DNA from: Gleditsia sinensis
Lineage: Eukaryota > Streptophyta > Magnoliopsida > Fabales > Fabaceae
Direction of reading: 5' to 3'
DNA length: 64,000 nucleotides
NCBI GenBank assembly: GCA_037074535.1
Contig: CM073475.1
Location: forward strand, 25,654,501 to 25,718,500
Position 1 is the first letter of the stretch. Each line of letters opens with the position of its first letter. Under the pieces are notes generated by a model. That model was not told the origin of the DNA and did not search any database. It was given only the letters and a program-made list of their open reading frames with translations. The position numbers were made by a program, and so were the translations under genes. Shown in pieces: positions 1-12,275 of this stretch.

Positions 1-7
1 ACCATAG

Positions 8-721
8 GATGGCTCTCTAGCTGAGCTTGTCCGCAAGCGGTATCAGAGTTTTGACACTGAACTCGGGGCTCAAATAGAGGTAACATTCTTCCCACTTTTT
101 CTTTTTTTCCCTCTTTTTTTAATTAAATGAATCTTCTTGTTAACTTTATGGAAATGCATATTGCAACAGGCTGGTAAAGCTGACTTCGAAATGCTTGAGA
201 AGAAAGTCAAGGAATGGGGAGAACCAAAGGTTCCTTCTGCCAAACAGGTAAAGCAAAATGAACAAAAGTATATTTGATACCTTGTATGTAGACTATGTTA
301 TAAAGAAAGCATGGAGTTACCTGTCTAAGCAAATAGCAAGACTAACGTACAAGTTACTATTTTGGTAAATGGTGTGATCTATTTTATCATCGTTGAATAG
401 ATCTACTTGAAATTTCTCGTGATAGATCACTATATCATATACAAACTACCTCTCAAAGTAATGATTTCCCCCTTGTTGCTCCTTTGATATTGATAATTTT
501 TCTCATGTACAGTATAAATTTGCTTTCCGTAGTTAGCTCGCCGGCTGTACTCTGCCAATATACCCATATACTTGTAGACAAATCAAATTGTCTATGTTCA
601 AGATGTTCTATGTTCTTTAATTTAATTTGTCTTGTTCACAGTATTTGTTCTTCATTCTAATACTGGCCTTTGTGCAATGTTGCAGGAGCTGGCAGAGATG
701 ATCTTTCAGTCTGTTCTGTAG
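8..721 (+). CDS. XYLA: Xylose isomerase, C-terminal exons (5' part outside window)
   Basis: Three exons are visible: 8-79 (24 codons), 170-247 (26 codons) and 686-721 (11 codons plus TAG), all in phase 0 with GT-AG introns. They read DGSLAELVRKRYQSFDTELG, then an AGKADFEMLEKK segment, then ELAEMIFQSVL and stop. This is the characteristic C-terminus of plant class II xylose isomerase, which interconverts D-xylose and D-xylulose using divalent metal ions; the plant protein carries an N-terminal secretory signal. The catalytic barrel and metal ligands lie upstream and cannot be inspected. The first exon is bounded by AG at 6-7. Family assignment rests on recognising these conserved C-terminal segments. 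Confidence 0.93.
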
Positions 722-3516
722 GGAGCAGCACCCAGTTGCGTGTGATAGCTATTTTTCTTTTAGTTTTTGTTAGGAACTGCTCAACATAATAGGTTTTCTA
801 GTAAGGGATTCAATGGCGTTGAAAGCAAGTTATAGATGCTTCCTTTTCCTTGGGAAGAAAATGTCAATAACCAATTTCCATAGGCTTCTGCAATTTATGG
901 GAGCTTTGGTGATCTGCACGTAGCTTGTGCATAAAATAATGTTACGCGTGCCTTACTAGAAATAGCGTTGAACATATTGACTTGTTAAGTATATTTGGCT
1001 TTTAGCCTTACACTCTATTTTTATTTTTAAATATTATGTTCAGATGTGTCTTCACAGGCATACTCTTCTACATTAGTTCATTGCTTTTATTTATTTTGAA
1101 CCAAAAAAAAATTATTGTCAAGGGAAATACAGGCATTAGAATTAGTAAACATAATATAAAAATAGTTTAAATAGGTTTAATCAATTTAATGGTGCAACTT
1201 TTAAAAATACATATAAATAAATACTATAAAAAATATGGAGGTAAAATATTTTATAAATATTAATTTATTAAATATTATGTTTTAATATTTCAAATGTATA
1301 ATAATATAACAACAAAAAAAATGAAAAAAGCAAAGATATATCTTTAGAAAACACAATTTTCAATTGAGGGTTATTTTATTTATTTATTTATACGAATACA
1401 GAGGTATAAATTTTATTTATTTTTTACTTAAATTTAAATAGGAAGTTATAAATTTAAATACAAAAGAAATAAAATTTTAAAATTTTATAAATTCTTTTAA
1501 ATTTTTTTTTTAATGAAAGTCAAGATCTGAAAACAGGAAAGGACTTCTCTGACAGAAAAAGCAGTAAAAAACAATATGCATTAAAAAAAAAAAAGATGAA
1601 ATGGCGGACCGTGCGGTGCTCCAATTCATTGCTTTTGAGATTTTACTATGGTTGATAAAAGTTGTTGTCCCCTTTTATCAAGGGAGTCTAATAAATTATA
1701 TTTATATATATATAGGGGCAAAGTCTATTTTAATTTTAGTCTATTATTGTAGATTGAGTCTAAGCCCAAACCTATGGGTTAACCATGAGTTCAGTCCATT
1801 GCTACAAATTTTTTTATGATTATGATAAAAAGATACAAATTAATTATATAAAATATGATACACGCTAAATAAAAAAATATTAAGTCATATTTAATTGAAT
1901 ATAAGGCTATCTTTTCAAAGAATTTTTTTTAAAAATAATTTGTTAATAAGCAAGTATAATTGGTTAAATTTAATTATAAAAATCTATCAAATTTAAATTC
2001 AGATCTAATTTATCATTCAAAAAGATCATTAATTACAAAAAATATCAATATAAGTGATAACCTAACCCAATAAGATGTAAATACATGGACATTTAACCTA
2101 ACCCAATAATTTGAGCGTTTGATACATGGACTCCGCGGGACTTTCTGCCAATAAAAATTTGATATTTTTATTGAAATAGTATAAAAAGCTTAAAGGGGCA
2201 GGATTTATACTTCTTTTGCAATGTTAAAATTTGGAAAAACACAGTTTATTCTGAGATCAAATGGTTGCATAACATTCTTCATGATGCCAAAAATTTCTTT
2301 GAATATTTTCAAATATATAATTTATTTATTTATTTATTTGTGTGGGTGTGCATTCTGTCGTTAAATCTCCACTGCTCGCCTTGACGTACGTCGTCGTAAA
2401 GCAAGCTTATTCATTTGTCTTTACGTCAACCCAACAAAGCATTACGGTTAAATGCTTTTACATCCCCAACAAACACATAACTCTTACCTAATATTCGTCT
2501 CAGACACGTTTGTTATTTAGATTACTCCCACTACACTCTCAATAATAATCCAATCCATTCCCACTTCAGTTTAACTCAAATGGATGTTACTGTTGTAATG
2601 TTTCCAAATCACTTTTTTAAAAAATTTATATCAACCGGAGTTGAGTTCTTAACTGAATTTGTATGTATAGACAGACTGCAGTTTTTATTTTTAAAATTCA
2701 ATAAAGTGGGGTTTAGCACAAGTTATCTTCTAAAATTTTTAAGAAAGTGATGTGAAAAAAAATTCTTATATTTAGTATCAAAATCAAATTTCATTCTTAA
2801 AAATAAAATATTTATAAAAAAAGAGGAAAAAAAAAACTTTTTCAGCGATATTTTTTTATTATATAAAATAATTCAATTGTTCTCTCTTTTTATTAATTTA
2901 TAAAATTAAATACAAAAAATTTTAACGTTTAAATTTTAAATCTCGTAAATTTAAATTTTAAATATTAAAATATTAAATTTTAATCTTTAAATTTTAAAAT
3001 ATTAACCTTTAAACTTTAATTTTTAAATTTTAATTCTTAAATTTTAAAATCATAAATTTTAAAATTTAAATAAATAATTTCATTTTTTTATTTACTTTTT
3101 TCTTATTTATAATTCTTTTTATTTTTTAAAAATTTCTCAAATTTTTTTTTTAAAAATAATTATATTTTTAAAAATATTTTACATAAATTAAATATAAAAA
3201 AAATTAATGATAATATAATAAATTATTTTTAAAAAAGTGAAGCGATAATTAAATATATTTTTTTTTAAATTTTTTTTTTTATTTTTTAAAATAAGATTAT
3301 AAAAAATATACCTTTTTTAAAAATAAAATATTTCATGAGGAGTTACATTGATAAAATGCGAGATTCACAATATGATAATAAAATTCGATTAGTTTATCAT
3401 AATAACATAAGAGTATATTAATATGTTTATTTATAATTTTTTATTACTATATTTATAAGTACCCTAATATATTATATTTTAAAATAGACAAATTTTTTTG
3501 GATTGGATGCAGTGGG
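722..3516. other. Xylose isomerase 3' UTR and AT-rich intergenic DNA
   Basis: About 722-1050 is the likely 3' UTR. The rest is AT-rich with no convincing gene. Positions 2890-3070 are a degenerate low-complexity tract of alternating AAATTTTAAA-like words, also seen near 24360-24480. A 72-codon ORF at 1601-1819 resembles nothing I know and is probably chance. Confidence 0.6.
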
Positions 3517-3518
3517 AA

Positions 3519-3539
3519 TGGGCCGTGGCCCATGGCCCA
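3519..3539 (+). promoter_or_regulatory. Cluster of three site II (TGGGCC/GGCCCA) elements upstream of ARL1
   Basis: TGGGCC at 3519-3524 and GGCCCA at 3527-3532 and 3534-3539 form a tight cluster about 450 nt before the ARL1 start codon. Site II motifs bind TCP factors and are typical of constitutive housekeeping promoters, which suits this gene. A pyrimidine-rich presumptive 5' UTR follows from about 3620. No TATA box stands out. Confidence 0.6.
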
Positions 3540-3983
3540 GAATACATGGCAAATGCGCCAATGAAAAAGCGGGTACTAGTGACTAGATCCCTGAATGGCG
3601 TGGAAATCATCATCCTGCTTGGTTCCCTCTAATTACGTTTGGCTTCCCTTTCTCCCTTTTTGATTTGGTTTTCTCACAAAGCTGAGAACGAAGCCAACTC
3701 AACCCTGTCTCTTTTCCTTCTCTGCAGTTTTCTGCTCTCAAAGTTCAACAGCAGGCCCTCTCCTTTTTCCCAGGCACGCGAACTCTCCCCTGATCATCCG
3801 TATACATTTTTCTGTAATAATAGTGACAATGACATTGATTTCTCTTCGTGGTTTTGCAGGGGGCATCAGGGTTCTGCTTTGAGACCTGATCTGGTTCTCG
3901 GCGAAAAATACTGTGTTTTTTTGTGAGTGATTTAAATGCTATTCATGCGCTAACAGCATTCTGCCCGTCCCTGGAATCGGAAC

Positions 3984-6900
3984 ATGGGTTTAGTGTTTAC
4001 GAAATTGTTTTCTTCCATCTTCGGTAACAAAGAAGCTCGAATCCTTGTTCTTGGCCTCGACAATGCAGGGAAAACCACAATTCTCTGTATGCATCCAAAC
4101 TTTGTGCTTGGCCTGACCGAATTTTGCGTTTTTTTTATATAAATTTGTTTGGCAATTGATTTGTTGGTTGTTTTTGCCCTACCATTTCAGATCGGCTTCA
4201 GATGGGTGAAGTTGTCTCCACGATTCCAAGTTGGTACTCTCTCATAGTTTCATTTTAGATTTGTATGAATCTTGCAGTTTGTATGTTCTTTAATTATTGT
4301 TCTGTTTACATTGGTTGCTAGCTGTAGCGTTTAGGAAGAGAGCGCACGTTTTAATTTTGAATTTTGGCTTTACTGTGGTTCTTGTCTCTGTTTGATATTT
4401 GGATACTCATTTTGTGAAAGCCAACTCATTCTGCTGAACAAAGATGTTTAATATGTTTTTACTCATATTCTTGGTTCAAGATATAGTGAATTTTGAACGC
4501 AGATTACTGGTATTTATGCTCTTCGAAATTTCCTTATGTAAAGTAATTGACTGAATTATTTGGTTATTTGATGCAGCAATTGGGTTTAATGTTGAAACAG
4601 TGCAATATAACAACATTAAATTTCAAGTCTGGGATTTAGGTAAGGACTTCAGTTAAGCAAATTGCGTATATTATATTCACTTGATATGTCATTTCTTTTC
4701 ATTGGATTTGCAATACCAAGCAGATTTGAAACCAACGTAGGATATGATCGTATATAATAGGTTGGTAGCATAATATTATGAAAATAATAACTTGGCATCC
4801 TGAGTCCATCCAATCAATGATCAGAAATTAATATATGTTCACTGGGGAATAAAACCAATAAAACTCTCTGGGGTCTCTATGCCTAATTGACCATATACCA
4901 ACTGTATGGCGTACCTTATCTCATGCTAAATACAATGCAAGGCTGCAAGCACATATGAGCCCATGTTTTAGACTTAAAACACTTCTGTTTTTAATACTGG
5001 ATGCCATAAGTACAGCTCATAAAAGAATTAGGAGATGACATTTGGCCCGCCTTATGTATCTTTATCTATTGATATTCTTAATGTTGATGGAGTCCAGGTA
5101 AGATAAAAATATGTAGAAAACCTAGGCATAATTTTAACTTGTTTCATGTTGATCCCTTGGATTCTTTCGTACCTTCTTACGTCTTGTAGGAAATAAACAC
5201 CTCCCCTCAGACAATGTTAGGATTTCCTTGCTTTAGTTAAGTTTATTGTTTCAAATTTTGATCTTTTAATTGCTTAAGAATTGGCACGTATTTGTAACAC
5301 TTGTGGAGTTGTTTCTTATTCTGATATCATACTTTTCTTGAAACAGGTGGGCAAACAAGTATTAGGTAAGCCTTTTGGTTTCAGTTTTGCTTCATTTGAC
5401 TTAGGAAGATCTATTATTTTCTTGTATCTTTCCATCCCCCCTATTTTCCTTTTGACAGATAATGTTGGGTAAGTACTGAGATGTGTTGGCATGCCACACT
5501 AATGGGCATGTCCTTTCTTAAATACACCATACTATTTCTGTAGTTTGAGTAAAATATTAGGTAGCCCTTGTGCTTAATTACCTCTTGATACAACAATTTG
5601 AGGAATAATTAGGTTTTTACTCAGCATAATGAAATATATAAGAGACATGCGACCAACCATTGTTACCAAGAAGAAATTTAAAAGAATATTGTATCACATA
5701 TCAATCAATGATGTGATTGATTCCAGCATTATGAATAGTTCAATAAATGGAGTAAAATCATACTTTGGTCTCTCACATATGATTTTCTCAAATTGATCTC
5801 TCACAGATATTTGTTATCAATTTAGTCCCTACAAATAAAATCATTATCAAAATAGTTCCTCTGTCAGTGTATCATTAGATACTTTTAACATATTTGGTGA
5901 TATGACTCATTCTGATAGGTCAATTAATAGCGACACATGGAAAATAACAAGCTACATCACCAAATTCATTAAATTATCGAGTGGCACATTGACAAAGAGA
6001 TCATTTTGTTAATGATTTGATCTGTTATGGATTAAATTGATAATGAACATATATGAAGGATCAAATTAAAAAAACTATTATATGTGAGGGAGTAAAATAT
6101 GATTTTACTCTCAATAAATGAGTTGCATGTGGTTAGGTGATGATTCCATTTATGATATTACTGAACTGAGGCTTATGCTTGCATTATTGGCTATATGAAT
6201 CCTTATGCAATGATTCAATATGGATATTTCTTTAAAGGAATAAAAAGTAATTGAAAAAAAAATGACAAGATATGCGGTGGACAAATTTTATGATTATATA
6301 TAGGAACAGGGGCTAGGAATAAATTTTGATGTCACAGTAAACAACCCGATACCAGTTGTTAAAAGTCTGAAATTTTGTCAGAACTGTGAAAATCTTGTGC
6401 TGAAATTATGGTAGTAGCAAATTGTGAAAATAAACCAGTAATAAGTTTGAACATCAACTAGAATGGCTCTATGGATTCAAGTTATGCCCCACATGACCTG
6501 ATTAGGTGTGTGATCTGATATTTATCTTTTATTTATTTATTATACGTAGTCTCTGTTGCTTTCCCCCTTGATTGTTAAAGATTAACTTTTTATTGGAGTT
6601 ATTAGTGTCACAGGCTCACAGCTCCTTATTTTGGTTTTCCATCCATAGGCCATATTGGAGGTGTTATTTTCCAAATACTCAAGCAATTATCTATGTTGTT
6701 GATTCAAGTGACACTGACAGGCTTGTGATAGCTAAGGATGAGTTTCATGCTATTCTGGAGGTATGCTATTCCTGGTTTATGCTTTACATATATACAGTAT
6801 GTTATATGATGTGAATCCTTGTCTCCTTAAGTTTCTAATTTATAAATAAGTATAGTGAGAAAACAGAAGCCTGAATGTGAACATATCATTAGTATACAAC

Positions 6901-9047
6901 TGGTGTGGTGGGCTTTTGTTTTGGAGGGTGTGTGCATTGTAGTTCATAGATATAGTTAGCAGCTATCACAAAGGAATGGTATCTATAAGTTGAAAGATTG
7001 AGTTGACTATCAAAGAATAGTATTGCAGGAGTAACCATGGTGATAAAATTGAGTGCTGGAGGAGGCTTTGTAGTATGTGTCAGAAATTCGTTTAACTGAG
7101 GAATTTGATATTGTCATACTGTTAATTCCCATTGGTCAATTTCAATTTTTAAGTTGTTCAAAATTCATATATTTGTTACAGTGGATGCTCTATTTATGAA
7201 AGTAATATCAGATTGCTTTTTAGTTATTACTTATTATCTCCTTTTTCTTTCATTATTTGATGGCTACTCTTAGTCTTGGAATATATTTATTCTGCTAGCT
7301 GTTCACCTTTGCCTATGGTACATGACTGGTTATGTTGCTTTTGATGATTGCAATATTCAGGTTATGAAATATTTGATTATACATTAAAAAAATAATTACT
7401 AATTACTTTTGCTGAACCTTTTCATCAGGAAGAAGAACTGAAAGGTGCAGTTGTTCTCATATATGCCAACAAACAGGTTAGTTCATTTTTATTTGTAAGA
7501 TTCTCATATTCAAGGTAAAAAAGAGCATGTAAATAGGTTAGGAAGCTGATAAATTTTGGTGGAAGTCCTTGCTACATGACATAATACAAAAGAAAATTTT
7601 ATATTCGTGCTTTAGGATAAAGACAAATACATACATACAGAAGTGGTATCTTGACATACCTTCTGCACAATTTAAAACTTTCAGGAATTAATTTCGTGAT
7701 TTTCTTTCAATTTATCTCTCTGATACAGGACCTCCCTGGTGCCCTTGATGATGCTGCAGTCACAGAGGCTCTAGAGTTACACAAGATTAAAAACCGCCAA
7801 TGGGCTATTTTTAAAACTTCTGCCCTTAAAGGCGAAGGACTTTTTGAGGGCCTGGACTGGTAAGTTGAATAAGATTGAAACACCAATTATGCTAGGGATC
7901 TGAACTTCCATTCTGCTGACTAACTAAAGTGCACTGTTTTAGGAATGCTTTCATTATATGGAGCAAGGTAGCCTAGTGACATTTAGTAATTTGATTTTGA
8001 GGAAATATAAAAATTAGACACTGTCTAATGGTATATTAACTGCCATGAAGTGGTCATTCAAAAAATGAGGGTAAGTTTACCATTTTCCTGAAAACATGGT
8101 TGGGAACTTAGCTAAATGTTTTTAATTTTAGTCTGAACCATATATAGATCTAAACTGAGATTTAAGTGAACTTAATGGACTAATTCAGCCTGAGACAAGA
8201 TCATTGGATGCAAAGGTGTTTAAGGGAGTGCTGCAATATTAATGTCGTAATGTTTTTTACCTACCTCAATATAATGAACAGATTAGATTGCCGAATTTGG
8301 ATCCAATTAATGAAATCTTATGAATCAACTTCAAAGTATCTAACCATTTGATGTTCTTTGTTTTACCTTAGTTTTGTAAATTTCATGTCTTGCTTAGCTG
8401 AGGGCAGTACTTATTTTCTGCTTTCAGTATCAATGACCTGATAAGGCTCAGGTCAGATATGGATTATTGACATTATCCTTCAATATTCTCGTTGTTTGAA
8501 AATAGTGATAAACGAGGGTGAACATTTGCGTATGCCACGCAAATAGAGTTAACTCAAATACTCAATGCAGCGTATATGATAATTCAGTCTTTGTTGATGT
8601 GGTGGAACTACTGTGAACTTCTTTCAATAGTTTCTGATTGTAAAGTTATTTCTTTTACTATGCATATGCCGTATGATTAGGAAGTGATTTGCCATGATTG
8701 TGCGCAAGTTTGGGCTTGCAAATTTTAAGGTTTATTGCCAGGGGATAAAGTTGCATTGAAAACTCCATATTTCATGAAAGACGTAGCAATGACTTCTAAT
8801 TTAGTTCTTTTTCCTAGCTTGTCTCCAACTCGTTTAAAGGCTGCATCCATTCAAATAATTTTTGCTCCGGTCAATGCACTGACTCCCATATGCTGCAACA
8901 GATATAACGTTCCAATGCCTTTATTTCTTTCCTTTTCTTTTCTGGTTTCATCCCTTGGCTTTCATCTTGTGCAATGTTAATGTATGAGCTTGAGCTTTCT
9001 ATTGTGCATGTAGGTTGAGTAATACGCTCAAATCCGGAGGTGGCTAA
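3984..9047 (+). CDS. ARL1: ADP-ribosylation factor-like GTPase 1 (ARL1), 8 exons
   Basis: Exons 3984-4086, 4191-4229, 4577-4639, 5347-5365, 6649-6760, 7429-7476, 7729-7859 and 9014-9047 join in frame to 182 residues, the usual ARL1 length. Visible motifs: Gly2 (N-myristoylation site), P-loop GLDNAGKT at 24-31, switch I Thr48 in PTIGFN, DLGGQ at 67-71, NKQD at 126-129 and TSAL near 158-161. The family acts at the trans-Golgi, where GTP-bound ARL1 recruits GRIP-domain golgins. The sequence is very close to the Arabidopsis ARL1 protein formerly called ARF3. Exon 4 is only 19 nt and encodes most of GGQTSIR in switch II. Donor 2 is a weak GTTGGT. Intron 4 contains a MITE (5750-6110). All key residues are present, so the gene looks functional. 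Confidence 0.97.
5750..6110. mobile_element. Mutator-type MITE in ARL1 intron 4
   Basis: The 361-bp element has terminal inverted repeats of about 31 bp. The left end starts GAGTAAAATCATACTTTG and the reverse complement of the right end starts GAGTAAAATCATATTTTA; both arms go on to CTCACATAT. It is flanked by identical 10-bp copies of TCAATAAATG at 5740-5749 and 6111-6120. A duplication of 9-10 bp with long TIRs is typical of MULE-derived MITEs. There is no coding capacity. It lies within an intron and does not touch splice sites. Confidence 0.88.
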
Positions 9048-10038
9048 AGGTAGCACGGCGGTCAGCTTCAAAGAACTAGATGTTTAGTTCGAATGGTGAT
9101 TTAGAAGGTTGAGGTGTACTTTGTATCATTTTCACATGAATTTTGGTCATCAATGATGTCTTTACAAGTTGATTTTTAATCATTACTCGTACACATGTAT
9201 ATTTTTTTTTCTTTTTTCCTTTCTGTGGCTAAAGATATGAATGTTGATCAGTGGTTGTCATATGCTACCTTTTTCGTGTCGTTTTTTTTCCCCATTTTTG
9301 GATCTTTTATAAATCAGAGGTTATTATTATTATTATTTTAATTTTTTGTGAAAATTAAAGAAAACTCGTTCTGGATTTCTAATCTGTTTGTACAATTGAG
9401 CTTCATGAGTACACGCGACTTGTTTGCGTTTTGTATTGGACCCGATCTTTTTTTCCTTTTTTGGACGTAGGTATTGGACTTGATCATTTGATTTAATTTG
9501 AGCCAGTTAAAACTTGGGCCAAGTCAACTGAGGCTTGGCCAGTTTTTATTTTTTAATATAAGAAGAGAGTCCAACTGGCTATCTTTTAATGAAATTTCTA
9601 CAAGAGGTAGGCGAGCTGGATTGAAAGAATGTGATTATTTTTTAAATTAAAATTAAAAGGTACATTGAACAAAAAATATACACATGCATACTGAAGGCCC
9701 TTAGAATTTTTTTTTTTAAAAAAATTACAGTAAAATATTTTCATGTTTTATCCATCTTATTATTATTGTTATTATTATTATTATTATAGACAATGGGTTT
9801 ATCTTTGTTAGATCATCTTGGTTTTTCTCATTATTTTCTTTCCTTGAAGATTCCATAAAATTGAAAAACCATAGGATATTTGTTATATCATGGCAAGAAC
9901 AACATGAAACAATAGCATAATACCCTCTTACAGTTCATGAGACTGTTTTGAATTATTTTATTTTCAATCTTAGGCAAGTATAATTATGTGGGGACATATT
10001 TAAAAAATTGTTAGTTTTTTCTAATAGAGTTGATTCTT
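9048..10038. other. ARL1 3' UTR and intergenic DNA with a segment duplicated at 23195-23470
   Basis: About 9048-9300 is the likely 3' UTR. 9746-9788 is a TTA-type microsatellite. From about 9799 the sequence is clearly homologous to 23206-23400 (shared blocks such as TTTTTCTCATTATTTT and ATTATGTGGGGA), so this flank is a dispersed duplicate. No gene seen. Confidence 0.65.
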
Positions 10039-10041
10039 TAA

Positions 10042-11474
10042 GGTTCCATTTGGTAGATGGCAACAGAAGAAATGAGAATAGAAATTAAGAATGGAATGAA
10101 AAAGAATAGATTCAAATGGAATAGAATAAAATGTTATGATTAAAATTGCGTTTGGTAAGTCAATGGAATAAAAATTGTCAAAAAGACAAAAATATCCTTG
10201 AAAAATAAAATTATTATAGTAATATTATTTTAACTTAAAAAATTATTTTAAATATTATAAATAAAAAATAAATTAAATTAATAATATAAAAATTTTATTA
10301 AAATATTATTTATTTTATTTTATTTATAAATAATAAATAAAATACAAATATGAAATCAAAAAAATTTTAATCTTATTATTATAATATATACATAAATTTA
10401 AATATTATTTTTATTTAAAAAATATATATTTCTAGTTATTTTATTATTATCTCTTAATTTTTTTAACATATAAATAAATTTAAATAAAATTCTTATACAA
10501 AGGCTTGGTTTCTACACGTTAACTCACTTCTCTGTATATAACAATACAGGGTAAAATAATTACATCCTTGTTTTTCGTCGTCGTTGTGGTGCTCTCTCTT
10601 TCTCACTTTGCTTTCCCTCACTTGCACAAGCAGAGAGCAGTGATTGAGCATTCACCAATCCCTCTTTCTCAACCACCAATGCCTACCCAGAAGCGATCCT
10701 CGCCAGAGTCTCTGGACGATGGAGAGGCTTCACAACTCTACCACCAGTGCCATGCCAAGCAATCTCAGCGCGACCGAGAGCAGGGGGAGAGGAAGAACGA
10801 GAGGAGGAAGATAAGCAGGGTGAGCAGAAGGAAATAGGTGAATGGGAAGAAGCAGGACAGCAGCACGAACAAGAAGATGAGAAGAAAAAAGCTGAGGGTT
10901 ACGTATTATCTTTGATCTCTCTTGCTCTGTGATTGTATGCTTGTACAGTGCCAAATTGGTTTTCGTCAACTAGGCACCGGTTTGGGTTCACGATCCTTCC
11001 AGTTCTGAAGTTTTTGTTTCTCTTATCAGATTCTGAGGGAAGCCCAGTTTCTGACCTTGAAGAAAAACGCAAGTATCCTCTCTCTAACCAAGACGGACAT
11101 GTGCGTGCGTAGAAGAAAACGCAGAGCAGGGACTTTGTTGCGAATGGGATAAGTCTCCAAGCAGGAATCTCTGGCGGCGCTGAGCAGGAGGCCGAAAGAG
11201 GGAGAGAAGGAACGAAGATAGTGACGCTGGACTAGAGGCCGAGAAGGGAGAGACGGAACGAAGAAATAGAAAAGAAGGGCGTTTCAGTAATTTTAAATCG
11301 CATTCCACTCCCTTCTGTCTGTTTCCATCGTTTTTGAGAGTCAGTCCACATTCCCTTACATAAGGCAATCCGGATTCCGCGGCTTTGGTCTTCTGTCAAC
11401 CAAACATGGGAGCCGATGGAATGAGAATCCACATTCCCATTCCATCAACTCATTTCCGTATACCAAACGGGACG
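10042..11474. mobile_element. PIF/Harbinger-like non-autonomous DNA element, 1.4 kb
   Basis: Left end GGTTCCATTTGGTA and reverse complement of the right end CGTCCCGTTTGGTA form short imperfect terminal inverted repeats. The subterminal sequence is rich in GGAATGAGAATGG-like words on both sides. The element is flanked by TAA at 10039-10041 and 11475-11477, the 3-bp target duplication of PIF/Harbinger elements. The paralogous segment at 23206-23465 lacks the element and has a single TAA at the equivalent point. No transposase is seen. The interior (about 10568-11300) is much less AT-rich than the ends and may be captured genic DNA. Confidence 0.8.
10680..10837 (+). pseudogene. Possible captured gene fragment inside the PIF/Harbinger-like element
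   Basis: An ATG at 10680 opens a 52-codon frame starting MPTQKRSSPESLDDGEAS and becoming Arg/Lys/Glu-rich, ending TAG at 10837. It is preceded by a pyrimidine-rich, 5' UTR-like stretch. Composition is unlike the AT-rich surroundings. I do not recognise the parent gene and assign no function. Capture of host exons by a DNA transposon is an inference from composition and position only. Confidence 0.3.
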
Positions 11475-11689
11475 TAAATGAAAGATGAATATACTAACTA
11501 GTTTTGTGATCCCATTTCTTGACTATAAAAATCAAATCTCTCATTATCTTAGTGCTCTGTGTCCTTTTCTATCTTCACTTTTTTTTTTGGATTATATAGT
11601 AAGTAGAAATGTAAATAAATCAAACTGTTCGTGAACAACTTAATTTTGTCTGTTAAAAGCTGGAATTGGGCTCTGCTCCTTGATTTAAA

Positions 11690-12091
11690 AATCAAATCTA
11701 ACGACCCTAAACAATTTAAACGCACACTGCGTGGTATTCTTCATTTCAAATTAGGGAAATATCTGGAAACAAACATTGATGGAAGTATATATAAGAGATT
11801 GCGGTGCATTGAGGAGATGTTAGCAAAAATCCAGTTACGCCTCCAAGCTTGGAAAGTAAGCTATTATCCCCAGCAAGTCGATTAGTGTTAATCAAGTCAG
11901 TTTTGTCTTGTATGACATAAATGAAATTGACGATGAAAGAAATTGAAAATGGTGAAATAACATTCTCAAATTTCTTTTGGAGAGAAAATGACAAACAGAA
12001 AGTTCACATGTATTCGTGGCGAAAACTATCCTTAAGGTATCAGGAGGATTGAACTTATCTGCAAAAACCATGCCTCACCTTTTTGGAAGAA
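11690..12091 (+). pseudogene. LINE (non-LTR retrotransposon) reverse-transcriptase fragment, frameshifted
   Basis: Translation gives FKRTLRGILHFKLGKYLETN and AKIQLRLQAWK, then after a frameshift LLSPASRLVLIKSVLS, and later FFWRENDKQKVHMYSWRKL. This order matches the C-terminal part of plant LINE reverse transcriptases and the linker after it (LGKYLG..., RL..WK.KLLS.AGR..LI.SVL, FFW...SW). At least two frame breaks and a stop are visible. The copia element sits at its 3' edge. No continuation is recognisable on the far side of the copia insertion, so the fragment probably ended near the insertion site. Confidence 0.75.
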
Positions 12092-12275
12092 CACCATGTA
12101 AAATAATTACAATTATTACATGATAATAATGACAATTATTACATTAATTGTAATGATGTGATTAAGTGGTCCATATTCAAATAATGCACAATCCACTTTG
12201 GTCATATTGGATGGCTAAGAATTATGGCCAAGAATATGGCCAAGAATGCATATTCCACTATGGCCATATTGGAAG

